From positions 374,625 through 438,624 of the forward strand of contig NZ_LMCM01000001.1 of NCBI RefSeq assembly GCF_001426245.1: a stretch of DNA of 64,000 nucleotides. The letters run 5' to 3'. Below, one piece after another: positions 36,613 through 45,995 of the stretch. A program made the position numbers and the translations under genes. Positions within the stretch are counted from its first letter, which is position 1. Each line of letters begins with the position of its first letter. The DNA is from Phycicoccus sp. Root101. GTDB taxonomy: Bacteria; Actinomycetota; Actinomycetes; Actinomycetales; Dermatophilaceae. The notes under the pieces were generated by a model. It saw only the letters and a program-made list of their open reading frames with translations. It did not search any database and was not told the origin of the DNA.

Positions 36613-36675
36613 GCCCACGAGACCCGAGCCGACGAGGCCCGAGCCGACGAGGCCTGGACCGACGAGACGCAGCCT
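36601..36675. repeat. 15-bp tandem repeat across the stop codon
   Basis: Five diverged copies of GACGAGGCCYGAGCC start at 36601, 36616, 36631, 36646 and 36661. The first copy contains the gene's own last codons and TGA stop. The following copies continue in the same frame with similar Asp-Glu-Ala wording after the stop. They fill the gap to the convergent cdsA gene. Confidence 0.75.
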
Positions 36676-36684
36676 GACCGGGCC

Positions 36685-37578
36685 TCAGACGGGGACGAGC
36701 CAGGCGAGCAGCGCCCACGCGACCGGAGCGACCAGCACGAGCGAGTCGAGGCGGTCCATGATGCCGCCGTGCCCGGGGAGGATGTTGCTCATGTCCTTGA
36801 CGCCGAGGTCGCGCTTCACGGTCGACTCGGTGAGGTCGCCGACGGTCGCCGCCACGGCCACGCAGGCACCCAGCAGCGCGCCACCCCAGGCAGGGCCGTC
36901 GAGGAGCAGGACCACGGTGATCGCCCCGCCGGCGACGCACGTGATGACCGAACCGGCGAAGCCCTCCCACGACTTCTTGGGGCTGACCGACGGAGCCATC
37001 GGGTGCTTGCCGAAGATCACGCCGAAGACATAGCCACCCACGTCGCTGAGCACCGTGACGAGGATGAAGGCGACGACCCGGCGCGACCCGTCGTCCGGCC
37101 GCAGCATCAGGGCCGCGAACCCGGCGAGGAACGAGGGGTACACCGCGACGAAGAAGCCTCCGGCGAGGTCGCGGACGGCGTCGAGCACCCCGTCGGCGAT
37201 GCGCCAGAGCAGGATCCCGACGCAGGTGAGGCCGAGGGTGAGGACCAGCGCCTCGCCACCGCCGATGTAGGCGGAAAGGATCATGCTCACGCTGCCGACG
37301 ACGCTGGGCACCAGTGGGACGGCGATGGAGACCTGCAGCAGGGCGCGGCGCAGCTCCCAGACGCCCACGGCGACCGCCGCGACCACGATGACGAGCATCA
37401 GCTCCTTGAGCAGGAGCAACGAGCCGACGATGAGGATGCCGAGCCCGACCCCCACCGCGATGGCCGCGGGGAGGTCGCGGCCCGCGCGCGACGGCTTGGT
37501 CACGGGCGCGCCGGAGTCCGCGTCGTCCGGGACGTCACGGCGTTGACGGCGCGCACTGCGGGAGGAGGGAGCGGACAT
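36685..37578 (-). CDS. cdsA: Phosphatidate cytidylyltransferase
   Basis: 297 residues. Several membrane helices precede the CDP-alcohol motif SVSPKKSWEGFAGS, and the family signature follows as GDLTESTVKRDLGVKDMSNILPGHGGIMDRLDSLV. It makes CDP-diacylglycerol for phospholipid synthesis. About 40 basic residues precede the first helix. The ATG at 37578 is used here; an in-frame GTG at 37626 overlaps the frr stop (GTGA) and is an equally arguable start. Order pyrH-frr-cdsA is conserved. Confidence 0.93.
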   Translation of the reverse strand: MSAPSSRSARRQRRDVPDDADSGAPVTKPSRAGRDLPAAIAVGVGLGILIVGSLLLLKELMLVIVVAAVAVGVWELRRALLQVSIAVPLVPSVVGSVSMILSAYIGGGEALVLTLGLTCVGILLWRIADGVLDAVRDLAGGFFVAVYPSFLAGFAALMLRPDDGSRRVVAFILVTVLSDVGGYVFGVIFGKHPMAPSVSPKKSWEGFAGSVITCVAGGAITVVLLLDGPAWGGALLGACVAVAATVGDLTESTVKRDLGVKDMSNILPGHGGIMDRLDSLVLVAPVAWALLAWLVPV

Positions 37579-37622
37579 GTCGGACGTGAGCGAACGTCCT
37601 CGGGTGGTGGTCGGCGGGCGCC

Positions 37623-38180
37623 TCACACCTCGAGGAGCTCGGCCTCCTTGCCCTTGAGCAGCTCGTCCACGCTGTCGACGTACTTCTTCGTCGTGGCGTC
37701 GAGCTCCTTCTCGCCGCGGGCGCCGTCGTCCTCGCCGATGTCGCCGTCCTTGACGAGCTTGTCGATCTCGTCCTTGGCCTTGCGGCGGATGTTGCGGATC
37801 GACACCTTGGCGTCCTCGCCCTTGGTGCGGGCGAGCTTGATGTAGTCCTTGCGGCGCTCCTCGGTGAGCATCGGGAGCACGCAGCGGATGACGTTGCCGT
37901 CGTTGCTGGGGTTCACGCCGAGGTCGGAGTCGCGCAGGGTCTTCTCGATCTCGCTCATCGCCGACTTGTCGAACGGGGAGATGAGGATGGTGCGCGCCTC
38001 TGGCGTCTGGAAGGAGGCGAGCTGCTGCAGGGGGGTCGGGGCCCCGTAGTAGCTGACCATGAGCTTGTTGAACATGCCCGGGGTCGCGCGGCCGGTGCGG
38101 ATGCCGGCGAAGTCGTCCTTGGCGACCTCGACGGCCTTGTCCATCTTCTCCTCGGCCTCGAGGAGAGTCTCTTCAATCAT
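37623..38180 (-). CDS. frr: Ribosome recycling factor
   Basis: 185 residues, exact family length. Helical domain motifs [58 protein letters not shown] and the C-terminal [20 protein letters not shown] are diagnostic. It splits post-termination ribosomes with EF-G. It lies 89 bp after pyrH and just before cdsA. Confidence 0.98.
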   Translation of the reverse strand: MIEETLLEAEEKMDKAVEVAKDDFAGIRTGRATPGMFNKLMVSYYGAPTPLQQLASFQTPEARTILISPFDKSAMSEIEKTLRDSDLGVNPSNDGNVIRCVLPMLTEERRKDYIKLARTKGEDAKVSIRNIRRKAKDEIDKLVKDGDIGEDDGARGEKELDATTKKYVDSVDELLKGKEAELLEV

Positions 38181-38269
38181 GTTCCGGCTCCTTCTCGGGC
38201 GGTCCCGGTGGGGGCCGCCGGTGGTGTGTGGTCAGTCGTGGGTCGGGCAGGTCGCGGTGGTGGGCCGAC

Positions 38270-39034
38270 TCACCCAGGGATGACCAGCGTCCCGATCCTC
38301 TCACCGCGCAGCGCCTTGACGACGTTGCCCTCGCCCTCCATGCCGAAGACGACCATGGGCAGCTTGTTGTCCATGCAGAGGCTGAACGCTGCCGTGTCCA
38401 CGACCCGCAGCCCGCGCTGCATGGCCTCGGTGTAGGTGATCTCGTCGTACTTGGTGGCGGAGGAGTTGGTGCGGGGGTCGGAGTCGTAGACCCCGTCGAC
38501 CCCGTTCTTGCTCATGAGCACGGCGTCGCACTTGATCTCGAGCGCACGCTGGGCCGAGACGGTGTCGGTGGAGAAGAACGGCATGCCGGCGCCGGCGCCG
38601 AAGATGACCACGCGGCCCTTCTCGAGGTGCCGGATCGCGCGGCGCGGGATGTACGGCTCCGCGACCTGACCCATCGTGATCGCGGTCTGCACGCGCGTCT
38701 CGATGCCCTCCTTCTCGAGGAAGTCCTGCAGCGCGAGGCAGTTCATCACCGTGCCGAGCATGCCCATGTAGTCGGCCCGGGTGCGGTCCATGCCCTGCTG
38801 CTGCAGCTCGGCGCCGCGGAAGAAGTTGCCGCCGCCGATGACCACGGCGACCTCGATCCCCCCACGCACGGACTCGGCGATCTGGCGGGCGATCCCACGG
38901 ACGACATCGGGGGCCAGGCCGACCTTGCCGCCACCGAACACCTCGCCCGAGAGCTTGAGCAGCACTCGGCGGCGCAACCCGGGAGACCCGTCGATGGACG
39001 ATCCGGTTGGGGTCTGCTCGGGGGCAGAAGTCAC
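38270..39034 (-). CDS. pyrH: UMP kinase
   Basis: 254 residues. The amino-acid-kinase fold begins [19 protein letters not shown], then [37 protein letters not shown], and [34 protein letters not shown]. These are PyrH signatures; the enzyme makes UDP from UMP. The GTG at 39034 is chosen because AGGAGGA lies 7 nt before it; longer in-frame starts upstream lack a ribosome site. It begins the pyrH-frr-cdsA unit. Its usual upstream neighbour tsf is about 3 kb away here. Confidence 0.97.
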   Translation of the reverse strand: MTSAPEQTPTGSSIDGSPGLRRRVLLKLSGEVFGGGKVGLAPDVVRGIARQIAESVRGGIEVAVVIGGGNFFRGAELQQQGMDRTRADYMGMLGTVMNCLALQDFLEKEGIETRVQTAITMGQVAEPYIPRRAIRHLEKGRVVIFGAGAGMPFFSTDTVSAQRALEIKCDAVLMSKNGVDGVYDSDPRTNSSATKYDEITYTEAMQRGLRVVDTAAFSLCMDNKLPMVVFGMEGEGNVVKALRGERIGTLVIPG

Positions 39035-39216
39035 GACAGATCCTCCTGAAGCTGTACTGGCGGTCACCGCATACTTCCACACCTCCCGTGATCCTCCGCC
39101 TCGGCGGTCGTCCCCGGGTTGGGCTCGTGGACCCCGCGCGTGGCAGGGTTGGCCGAGGTGGGCCCCGAGCGTGGGCACGCCCACCCACGGCACAGCAGGC
39201 AGCGAAGGAGACGCAC

Positions 39217-41178
39217 ATGAGGTCAGGCATCCTCCCCGGGCACCGCGACGACGCGGTCCGGCCCCAGGACGACCTGTTCGGCTACGCCAACGGCACGTGG
39301 GTGCGGGAGACCGAGATCCCCGGCGACCGCGGCCGCTATGGCACCTTCGACATGCTGCGCGAGCAGTCCGACGAGCGGGTCCGCCGCCTGATCGACCGCG
39401 CGGCGGCCGACACCAGCGCCGAAGCCGGTTCGCCCACCCGCAAGGTCGGCGACCTCTACCGCTCCTTCATGGACGAGGAGAAGGTCGAGTCGCTGGGGCA
39501 CACGCCCATCGACGCCGACCTCGCCGACATCGCCACGGTGACCGGCACCGACGAGCTCTTCCGCACGATGGGCCGCCTGCAGCGCCAGGGCGTCCCCGGC
39601 GTGCTCGGCTTCTACGTCGCCCCCGACGCCAAGAACCCCGACGAGTACACCCTGTACCTCTCCCAGGGCGGCCTCGGCCTCCCCGACGAGTCCTACTACC
39701 GCGAGGAGCGGCACGCAGCCGTCCTCGCGGCATACCTCCCGCACGTCGCCCGCATGCTCGACCTGGTGGGCATCGGCGGGGGCGCCACCGACCCCGACTC
39801 ACCCGCCGCGCGCGTGGTGGCCCTCGAGACGACCCTCGCCGGCCACCACTGGGACAACGTCGCCACCCGCGACGCGGTGAAGAGCTACAACCCGTACGGC
39901 CGCTACGACCTCGAGGACCTCGGGCCCGAGGTGATGTGGTCGGACTACATCCGCGGGCTCGACGCCCAGGGCGCGTTCGAGAACGTCGTGGTGGGCCAGC
40001 CCAGCTTCCTCGACGGCCTGTCGGTGGCGCTGGACGAGATCGGGATCGACGACTGGAAGGCGTGGCTGTCCTTCCACCTCGTCAGCTCGGCCGCCCCGCT
40101 GCTCAGCCGCGAGTTCGTCGACGCCGAGTTCGACTTCTCCGGACGCGTCATCAGCGGGCTGCCCGAGAACCGCGAGCGCTGGAAGCGTGGCGTCTCCCTC
40201 GTCGAGGGAGCCATCGGCGAGGCCGTGGGCCAGCTGTATGCCGCGGAGCACTTCCCGCCGGAGGCCAAGGACCGGATGCTCACCCTCGTCGGCAACCTCG
40301 TCGAGGCGTTCCGGCGCTCCTTCGACGGGCTCGACTGGATGGGACCGGAGACGCGGACCCAGGCGCTCGAGAAGCTGGAGTCGTTCACCCCCAAGGTCGG
40401 CTACCCCGACGTGTGGCGCGACTACTCGGCCCTCGAGATCGACGACGACCTCGTGGCGAACGTCCGCCGGGCCAACGAGTTCGAGTTCGAGCGGGAGCTG
40501 GCCAAGCTGGGCGGCCCGATCGACCGCGACGAGTGGATGATGCTCCCGCAGACGGTCAACGCCTACTACCACCCGATGCTCAACGAGATCGTGTTCCCGG
40601 CCGGCATCCTCCAGCCGCCGTTCTTCGACCTGGACGCCGACGACGCCGTCAACTACGGCGGCATCGGTGCGGTCATCGGTCACGAGATCGGCCACGGCTT
40701 CGACGACCAGGGCTCGCGGTACGACGCCCGGGGCGCGCTGCGCGACTGGTGGACCGAGGAGGACCGCGCCCGCTTCGACGAGCGGACCCAGGCCCTCATC
40801 GCCCAGTTCAGCGAGCTGTCCCCCCTCGCGGCACCGGACGACAAGGTCAACGGCGCACTCACCGTCGGCGAGAACATCGGCGACCTCGGCGGCCTCGCGA
40901 TCGGCTACTCCGCCTACCGCATCGCCACCGAGGGCGAGCAGGTCGCCGAGCTCGACGGCCTCACCGGGCCGCAGCGGTTCTTCGTCGGCTGGGCGCAGGT
41001 GTGGTCGGGCAAGGCGCGGACCGAGGAGGCCAAGCGGCTGCTCGCCATCGACCCGCACTCCCCCATGGAGATCCGGGCCAACGCCGTGCGCAACTACGAC
41101 GAGTTCCACGAGGCGTTCGACGTCCGCGAGGGCGACGGCATGTGGCTCGCGCCGGACCAGCGCGTCCGCATCTTCTGA
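39217..41178 (+). CDS. M13 family zinc metallopeptidase (neprilysin/PepO-like)
   Basis: 653 residues, no signal peptide, so probably cytoplasmic. [23 protein letters not shown] and the zinc motif [21 protein letters not shown] (HExxH near residue 491) are followed by the third ligand in GENIGDLGG. The C-terminal [31 protein letters not shown] end is the normal M13 finish. Such enzymes cleave peptides up to about 5 kDa. Ribosome site GAAGGAG lies 9 nt before the ATG. It is inserted, on the opposite strand, between pyrH and tsf. Confidence 0.95.
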   Translation: MRSGILPGHRDDAVRPQDDLFGYANGTWVRETEIPGDRGRYGTFDMLREQSDERVRRLIDRAAADTSAEAGSPTRKVGDLYRSFMDEEKVESLGHTPIDADLADIATVTGTDELFRTMGRLQRQGVPGVLGFYVAPDAKNPDEYTLYLSQGGLGLPDESYYREERHAAVLAAYLPHVARMLDLVGIGGGATDPDSPAARVVALETTLAGHHWDNVATRDAVKSYNPYGRYDLEDLGPEVMWSDYIRGLDAQGAFENVVVGQPSFLDGLSVALDEIGIDDWKAWLSFHLVSSAAPLLSREFVDAEFDFSGRVISGLPENRERWKRGVSLVEGAIGEAVGQLYAAEHFPPEAKDRMLTLVGNLVEAFRRSFDGLDWMGPETRTQALEKLESFTPKVGYPDVWRDYSALEIDDDLVANVRRANEFEFERELAKLGGPIDRDEWMMLPQTVNAYYHPMLNEIVFPAGILQPPFFDLDADDAVNYGGIGAVIGHEIGHGFDDQGSRYDARGALRDWWTEEDRARFDERTQALIAQFSELSPLAAPDDKVNGALTVGENIGDLGGLAIGYSAYRIATEGEQVAELDGLTGPQRFFVGWAQVWSGKARTEEAKRLLAIDPHSPMEIRANAVRNYDEFHEAFDVREGDGMWLAPDQRVRIF

Positions 41179-41186
41179 GCACCTCG

Positions 41187-41774
41187 ATGCCCGACACCCT
41201 CCGCGACGACCCGCCGGTCACCGTCGCCATCACCCGGCGGGTCCGTCCGGAGGACGAGCAGCTCATGCAGGCGTGGGTCGAGGCCGGGACCTCGCTCGCG
41301 CAGAACTTCCCGGGATTCCTCGGCACCGGCTGGCTGCGGCCCGGCCCCGGGTCGCGTGAGTGGCACATGCTCTACCGCTTCGACTCCCGCGCGAGCCTGC
41401 TGCTCTGGGAGGAGTCACGCGAGCGCACCATGTGGTTGCGCTCGGCCCAGGACCTCGTGCAGCACACCCGCGTGGAGCACCGCACCGGCATCGAGGGCTG
41501 GTTCGACGAACCCCAGCACCGCCCCGCGGACGACGCGGGCGACCCCGTGCCCCCTGCACCCCCTCGCTGGAAGCAGGCCGTGACGATCTGGACGGCGTTC
41601 TTCCCGACCAACCTGCTGTTCACGTGGCTGCTGGTGCCGTTGACGCACGCGTGGCCGCTGGCGCTGCGGGTCCTGTTCATGACCCTGCTGCTCACCCCGG
41701 TCATGACCTACCTCGTGCTGCCGCAGGTCACCCGGCTCCTGCAACCCTGGTTGGTCAGAACCCGGCGTTCCTGA
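41187..41774 (+). CDS. Antibiotic-biosynthesis-monooxygenase (ABM) domain protein with C-terminal membrane anchor
   Basis: 195 residues. The first 100 form an ABM/dimeric ferredoxin-like domain (VTVAITRRVRPEDEQLMQAWVEAGTSLAQNFPGFLGTGWLRP, then WHMLYRFDSRASLLLWEESRER). A proline-rich linker leads to two hydrophobic helices at about 130-150 and 157-180. This arrangement occurs in membrane proteins annotated only as ABM domain-containing. It starts 8 bp after the M13 peptidase and is probably cotranscribed. Confidence 0.8.
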   Translation: MPDTLRDDPPVTVAITRRVRPEDEQLMQAWVEAGTSLAQNFPGFLGTGWLRPGPGSREWHMLYRFDSRASLLLWEESRERTMWLRSAQDLVQHTRVEHRTGIEGWFDEPQHRPADDAGDPVPPAPPRWKQAVTIWTAFFPTNLLFTWLLVPLTHAWPLALRVLFMTLLLTPVMTYLVLPQVTRLLQPWLVRTRRS

Positions 41775-41940
41775 GCATGAACTCGGTCTCGGTGTCGCGC
41801 CCGCCCCGCGGGTCCGGACCGGGGTCGACGTCCTGGGTCGTCGTCATCTCCTCCGGCGGGACACGCTCCGGCAAGTGCGTGAAGTCCCGCGGTTCACGGG
41901 TGCGTGGCGCCTTCGCGGTGGTCCTGCGTGCTCTCCACAT
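41755..41940 (-). CDS. Possible small protein, 61 codons
   Basis: Short reading frame overlapping the end of the ABM gene by 20 bp. Its third codon positions are mostly G or C over the whole length, as in real genes here. The product is charged, ends in DTETEFMLRNAGF, and has an internal Met (MTTTQDVDPG) as a shorter start. No family match is known and the ribosome site is poor, so it may be chance. Confidence 0.3.
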   Translation of the reverse strand: MWRARRTTAKAPRTREPRDFTHLPERVPPEEMTTTQDVDPGPDPRGGRDTETEFMLRNAGF

Positions 41941-42012
41941 ACCTCAGTATGCCGCGGACCCGGGCCGCGCACGCGCCATCCGCCCGGGCACGCGCCCTAG
42001 GCCGCCCACGCG

Positions 42013-42044
42013 CGAGGCCCGCCCCCCGAAGGGGACGGGCCTCG
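42013..42044 (-). terminator. Hairpin terminator with UUCG loop after tsf
   Basis: On the minus strand a 14-bp stem (CGAGGCCCGTCCCC paired with the complementary arm, one G-T pair) is closed by a TTCG tetraloop. It lies 41 bp after the tsf stop. There is no T-run, as is common for actinobacterial terminators. Confidence 0.8.
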
Positions 42045-42084
42045 TGAACTGCGGTGGGCCTGAGGGGCCCGGGTGGAGCGGGTG

Positions 42085-42915
42085 TCAGCTGCCGACGCGG
42101 AAGCGGGCGAACGACGTCGCGGTCGCGCCGGCCTCCTCGAGCACCTTGGCGACGGTCTTCTTGGCGTCCTTGGCGAACGGCTGCTCGAGCAGGACGTTCT
42201 CCTTGAAGAAGCCGTTGACGCGACCCTCGACGATCTTCGGGAGGGCGGCCTCGGGCTTGCCCTCCTCCTTCGCCGTGGCCTCGGCCACGCGACGCTCGTT
42301 CTCGACGGTGGTCGGGTCGACCTCGTCGCGGCTGAGCACCGTGGGGCTGAACGCCGCGACGTGCATCGCGACGTCGCGGACGACCTGCTCGTCGCCACCG
42401 TCGGCGCCGACGAGGACACCGATCTGCGCGGGCAGGTCGGGGCTGGTCTTGTGCAGGTACGACACGACGACCGGGGCCTCGACGCGGGCCACGCGCTTGA
42501 CCTCGATCTTCTCGCCGATGGTCGCGTTCGCGTCGTCGAGCAGCTGCTTGACGGTACGACCGTCCTCGAGGCTGCTCGCGAGCAGAGCGTCCGCGTCGGA
42601 GACGCCGGACGCCACGGCCTGCGTGAGGACCTGGTCGGCGAGGGCGATGAACTTCTCACCCTTGGCGACGAAGTCCGTCTCGCAGAGGACCTCCACGAGG
42701 GTGCCCGTGCCGGCGCCGGAGCGGGCCGTGACCAGCCCGTTGGACGCGGTGCGCCCCTCGCGCTTGGTGACGCCCTTCTGGCCCTTCACCCGAAGGATCT
42801 CGGTGGCCTTGGCACGGTCGCCGTCAGCCTCGTCGAGGGCCTTCTTGACGTCGAGCATGCCGGCGCCGGTGGACTCACGCAGCGCCTTGATGTCAGCGGC
42901 GGTGTAGTTCGCCAT
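42085..42915 (-). CDS. tsf: Translation elongation factor Ts
   Basis: 276 residues. The N-terminal UBA-like domain ADIKALRESTGAGMLDVKKALDEADGDRAKATEILR and the following core VTARSGAGTGTLVEVLCETDFVAK are signatures of EF-Ts. NGFFKENVLLEQPFAKDAKKTV comes near the end. It exchanges GDP on EF-Tu. It lies 51 bp after rpsB in the same orientation and is followed by a strong terminator, so rpsB-tsf form a two-gene unit. Confidence 0.98.
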   Translation of the reverse strand: MANYTAADIKALRESTGAGMLDVKKALDEADGDRAKATEILRVKGQKGVTKREGRTASNGLVTARSGAGTGTLVEVLCETDFVAKGEKFIALADQVLTQAVASGVSDADALLASSLEDGRTVKQLLDDANATIGEKIEVKRVARVEAPVVVSYLHKTSPDLPAQIGVLVGADGGDEQVVRDVAMHVAAFSPTVLSRDEVDPTTVENERRVAEATAKEEGKPEAALPKIVEGRVNGFFKENVLLEQPFAKDAKKTVAKVLEEAGATATSFARFRVGS

Positions 42916-42966
42916 GTGTGTTTCTCAGCTCTTCTCTGTCAGCAGTGCGGTCGGTGGGACGAGTGC

Positions 42967-43929
42967 TCAGGCCTTGGCGTCGGCGTCGGCCTCGGCCGGA
43001 GCCTCGGCAGCAGCGTCGGTCGCCTCGGCGGCAGGCGCCTCGGTGGCCTCGGCGACGGGCGCCTCGGTCGTCTCGGCAGCTGCAGCCTCGGGAGCGTCCG
43101 CGGCAGCGGTCTCGCCGGCCTCGGGGGCCACCGCGTCAGCGGTCTTGGCGGCGTCGCCACCGAGGAGCTCGCGCTCCCACTCGGCCAGCGGCTCGTCGGT
43201 CGCGACGACACCCTCGGCCTGCTCGCCGGACTTGCCGGCGGAGCGGGACATGAGGCCGTCGGCCACGGCGTCGGCGATGACGCGGGTCAGCAGCGTGACG
43301 GAGCGGATCGCGTCGTCGTTGCCGGGGATCTTGTAGTCGACCTCGTCGGGGTCGCAGTTGGTGTCGAGGATCGCGATGACCGGCAGGCCGAGCTTGCGCG
43401 CCTCGTCGACCGCGAGGTGCTCCTTCTTGGTGTCGACGATCCACACGGCCGAGGGGACCTTGGCCATGTTGCGGATGCCGCCCAGGGTCTTCTCGAGCTT
43501 GTCGCGCTCGCGCTTGAAGATCAGGAGCTCCTTCTTCGTGAAGCCGGAGGCCGCGACGTTGTCGTAGTCCAGCTCCTCGAGCTCCTTGAGGCGCGTGAGG
43601 CGCTTGGAGATCGTGTTGAAGTTGGTGAGCATGCCACCGAGCCAGCGGTGGTTGACGTACGGCATGCCGACGCGGGTCGCCTGCTCGGCGATGGGCTCCT
43701 GGGCCTGCTTCTTCGTGCCGACGAAGAGGATGGAGCCGCCGTGGGCGACGGTCTCGCGGACGAACTCGTACGCGTTGTTGATGTACGTCAGCGACTGCTG
43801 CAGGTCGATGATGTAGATGCCGTTGCGCTCGGTCATGATGAAGCGCTTCATCTTGGGGTTCCAGCGACGGGTCTGGTGCCCGAAGTGGACGCCGCTCTCG
43901 AGGAGCTGGCGCATGGTAACGACGGCCAT
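42967..43929 (-). CDS. rpsB: 30S ribosomal protein S2
   Basis: 320 residues. The S2 core begins [26 protein letters not shown], with [28 protein letters not shown] and the signature [15 protein letters not shown], and [14 protein letters not shown]. After about residue 255 the protein runs into an Ala/Glu-rich tail of some 65 residues, a common extension in Actinobacteria. ATG at 43929 has an AGGAGA site ahead; a longer in-frame start lacks support. Confidence 0.98.
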   Translation of the reverse strand: MAVVTMRQLLESGVHFGHQTRRWNPKMKRFIMTERNGIYIIDLQQSLTYINNAYEFVRETVAHGGSILFVGTKKQAQEPIAEQATRVGMPYVNHRWLGGMLTNFNTISKRLTRLKELEELDYDNVAASGFTKKELLIFKRERDKLEKTLGGIRNMAKVPSAVWIVDTKKEHLAVDEARKLGLPVIAILDTNCDPDEVDYKIPGNDDAIRSVTLLTRVIADAVADGLMSRSAGKSGEQAEGVVATDEPLAEWERELLGGDAAKTADAVAPEAGETAAADAPEAAAAETTEAPVAEATEAPAAEATDAAAEAPAEADADAKA

Positions 43930-44275
43930 GCCGTGTCTCCTATGTGTCGTTGTCAGTTTCGTCGGACCCGCCATGGGGGCGTGGTCCTGCCTGGCGTCTG
44001 GCCGCACCCCACCGGCACCCTGGCCGGACTGCTGTGGTGCGCCCCGGGTTCGGAGGAAACCTCGTCACCCGGCGAGAAGACGCGCGAATTAGGCCTCCGC
44101 GTGCGAGCACACGGTGACCGTCGTCCATCGTACGTGCTGGGCGGGGTGATCGAGAAATCCACCGCCCCGGCCCGGTCCCCGGCCCGGTCCCGGCCCTTTC
44201 CTGGCCCGCGTCGCCCGGTGACACGGGGGAAATGGGGGCGACGACGCGCCCCGCCCGGCGTAGGGTGCCCGACTT
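43930..44275. other. Intergenic region between rpsB and the MFS gene
   Basis: 346 bp without a gene. It holds the rpsB leader and promoter. Near 44167-44207 there is a direct repeat of a CCCGGCCCGGTC-like 12-mer, and before the MFS gene TAGGGT (44261-44266) is a likely -10. I see no conserved RNA leader that I can name, although autoregulation of rpsB would be expected to act here. Confidence 0.6.
44127..44132 (-). promoter_or_regulatory. Candidate -10 of the rpsB-tsf unit
   Basis: TACGAT on the minus strand, about 200 nt before the rpsB ATG. The -35 is weak (TTCTCG at 18 nt). It is the best -10 match in the leader, but unproven. Confidence 0.35.
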
Positions 44276-45565
44276 GTGGCTCCCCTCCTGTCCCGCCTCG
44301 GTGAGTGGGTCGCACCTGCGCGGATGGGCGTCCCGTTCCGCTGGAACCTCGCGTCGTCGTGGGTCGGCCAGCTGGGGGACGGCATCGCCCTGGCCGCCGG
44401 GCCCCTGCTCGTCGCCTCGCTGACCCGCGACCCCAGCCTCATCGCCGCCGCGGCGATGGTGCAGAACCTCCCGACCCTCCTGCTCGGCCTGTATGCCGGC
44501 GCCGTCGCCGACCGCGTCGACCGGCGGCGGCTCGTGCTGGCGGCCAACCTCGTGCGCGTGGTCGTGCTCGCGGTCCTGGCTGCGACGATCGCGACCGGCA
44601 CGGTGTCGATCACCCTGCTCCTGGTGACGCTGTTCGCCGTGGGCGTGGCCGAGCTGTTCGCCGACACCGGGTGGCGGGCCGTGCTCCCGATGATCGTCCC
44701 CAAGGCGGACCTGGGCATCGGGAACGCCCGGCAGATGTCGGGGTTCCTCGTGGCCAACCAGTTCATCGGTCCGGCCGTGGGGGCCAGCCTCTTCGCGCTG
44801 GGCTCCGCCGTGCCCTTCGGGGTCCAGGGCTGCGCCCTGCTGTTCTCCGCAGCCCTCTTCACCAAGGTCCGGCTGCCGCGGGAGGACGACACGGTCCGCC
44901 CGGAGCAGCACATCGGCCACGACATCCTCGACGGCCTGCGCTGGATCGCGGGGAACGCCCCCATCCGGACCCTGACGCTCATCATCTTCATCTTCAACGT
45001 CACCTGGGGCGCTCCGTGGGGCGTCCTCGTCTACTGGGCCCAGGAGCGGCTCGGTGTGGGAGCGGTCGGGTTCGGCCTGCTCACGACGTGCTCGGCGATC
45101 GGTGGGGTCACGTCCGTCCTGCTCTACGACCGGCTCGAGGCGAGGGTGCCGCTGGCCCGGCTCATGAAGATCTGCCTCGCCCTCGAGGTGCTCACCCACC
45201 TCGCACTGGCCCTGACCACCGTGGCCTGGGTCGCGATGGTGGTCATGGTCGTCTTCGGTGCGTACGCGTTCGTCTGGGGGTCGCTCTCCTCGGCGGTCCG
45301 GCAGCGCGCCACCCCCAACGAGCTGCAGGGCCGCGTGGGGAGCGTGTACTGGCTGGGCCTGATCGTGGGGCTGCTCGTCGGGCAGCTGCTCGGTGGCCTC
45401 ATCGCCCGGCACTTCGGGGCGGCAGCACCGTTCTGGTTCGCGTTCGTGGGCGCCGGGGTCACGCTGCTCGCCGTGTGGCGCCAGCTCGACCACATCGCCC
45501 ACGTCGACGGCGCACGGTCGGAGCCGGCGTCCGGGCAGGCACCCGTCGAGGCGACCGAGGACTGA
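44276..45565 (+). CDS. MFS transporter
   Basis: 429 residues with about eleven or twelve membrane helices. AGAVADRVDRRRLVLAANLVR is the conserved loop 2-3 motif. GMP-like patterns include LGIGNARQMSGFLVANQFIGPAVGASLF and TPNELQGRVGSVYWLGL, found in the enterobactin-exporter-like (DHA3) MFS group. A substrate cannot be predicted. GTG at 44276 lies 9 nt after TAGGGT, so its leader is very short at most. Convergent with the SET gene, 6 bp apart. Confidence 0.88.
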   Translation: MAPLLSRLGEWVAPARMGVPFRWNLASSWVGQLGDGIALAAGPLLVASLTRDPSLIAAAAMVQNLPTLLLGLYAGAVADRVDRRRLVLAANLVRVVVLAVLAATIATGTVSITLLLVTLFAVGVAELFADTGWRAVLPMIVPKADLGIGNARQMSGFLVANQFIGPAVGASLFALGSAVPFGVQGCALLFSAALFTKVRLPREDDTVRPEQHIGHDILDGLRWIAGNAPIRTLTLIIFIFNVTWGAPWGVLVYWAQERLGVGAVGFGLLTTCSAIGGVTSVLLYDRLEARVPLARLMKICLALEVLTHLALALTTVAWVAMVVMVVFGAYAFVWGSLSSAVRQRATPNELQGRVGSVYWLGLIVGLLVGQLLGGLIARHFGAAAPFWFAFVGAGVTLLAVWRQLDHIAHVDGARSEPASGQAPVEATED

Positions 45566-45571
45566 ACCGGC

Positions 45572-45937
45572 TCAGGCCGTGGCGTCGACCGCCCGCTGGA
45601 CCACCGGGGCCAGGTGGCCGGCGTAGCGCCGCTGCACCTGGGGGATGCGCCAGTCGTCGCCGGTGACGAGCTGGCGGCAGCGGTAGGTCTCGCAGTGGCA
45701 GCGCACGACCATCTCGGGGTCGGTCGAGCCCGTCGCGTAGTCCAGGGTGAGCTCCTCCCCCGGATCGACGTCGCGGAAGGCCACGACGCGCTCGCCGTCG
45801 GCCGCCCACGCCAGCGTCGGGTCGCACGAGTGGTTCAGGGCCGCGACGTCCACCGCGACCGCCTCGCCCCGGGCCAGTCCCCCGGTCGTGAACCACCCGC
45901 GCCCGGCGATCGTGGACAGCTGCCGTTCGATGGCCAT
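45572..45937 (-). CDS. Minimal SET-domain protein
   Basis: 121 residues. ALNHSCDPTLAWAADGERVVAFRDVDPGEELTLDYA is the SET core with the pseudoknot motif NHSC and the active-site Tyr of LDY. CHCETYRCR after it resembles a zinc-binding post-SET motif (CxCxxxxC). The N-terminal half of a normal SET domain is shortened to about 30 residues. SET enzymes methylate lysines, but the small size leaves activity open. ATG at 45937 is set by a -10 box 6 nt upstream; a longer in-frame start would overlap the divergent aminotransferase promoter. Confidence 0.8.
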   Translation of the reverse strand: MAIERQLSTIAGRGWFTTGGLARGEAVAVDVAALNHSCDPTLAWAADGERVVAFRDVDPGEELTLDYATGSTDPEMVVRCHCETYRCRQLVTGDDWRIPQVQRRYAGHLAPVVQRAVDATA

Positions 45938-45943
45938 GGCCGC

Positions 45944-45949
45944 AGGGTA
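45944..45949 (-). promoter_or_regulatory. -10 hexamer TACCCT, leaderless start of the SET gene
   Basis: TACCCT on the minus strand, six bases, then ATG at 45937. It faces the divergent aminotransferase promoter 35 bp away. Confidence 0.55.
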
Positions 45950-45983
45950 CGCGCGGCGGCCTGCGAACCCGGCGCAGGCGGCA

Positions 45984-45989
45984 TACCGT
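45984..45989 (+). promoter_or_regulatory. -10 hexamer TACCGT, leaderless start of the aminotransferase gene
   Basis: TACCGT, six bases, then ATG at 45996. It is preceded by GGCA, making part of the window's frequent GGCATAC word. Confidence 0.55.
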
Positions 45990-45995
45990 CGGCGC

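Noticed and set aside
38270-39193. Longer N-terminus for PyrH
   Set aside because: The extension is low-complexity and lacks a ribosome site, whereas the GTG at 39034 follows AGGAGGA by 7 nt.
44160-44210. Direct repeat of a CCCGGCCCGGT-like word upstream of the MFS gene
   Set aside because: Only two and a half short copies in very G+C-rich DNA; no clear function.
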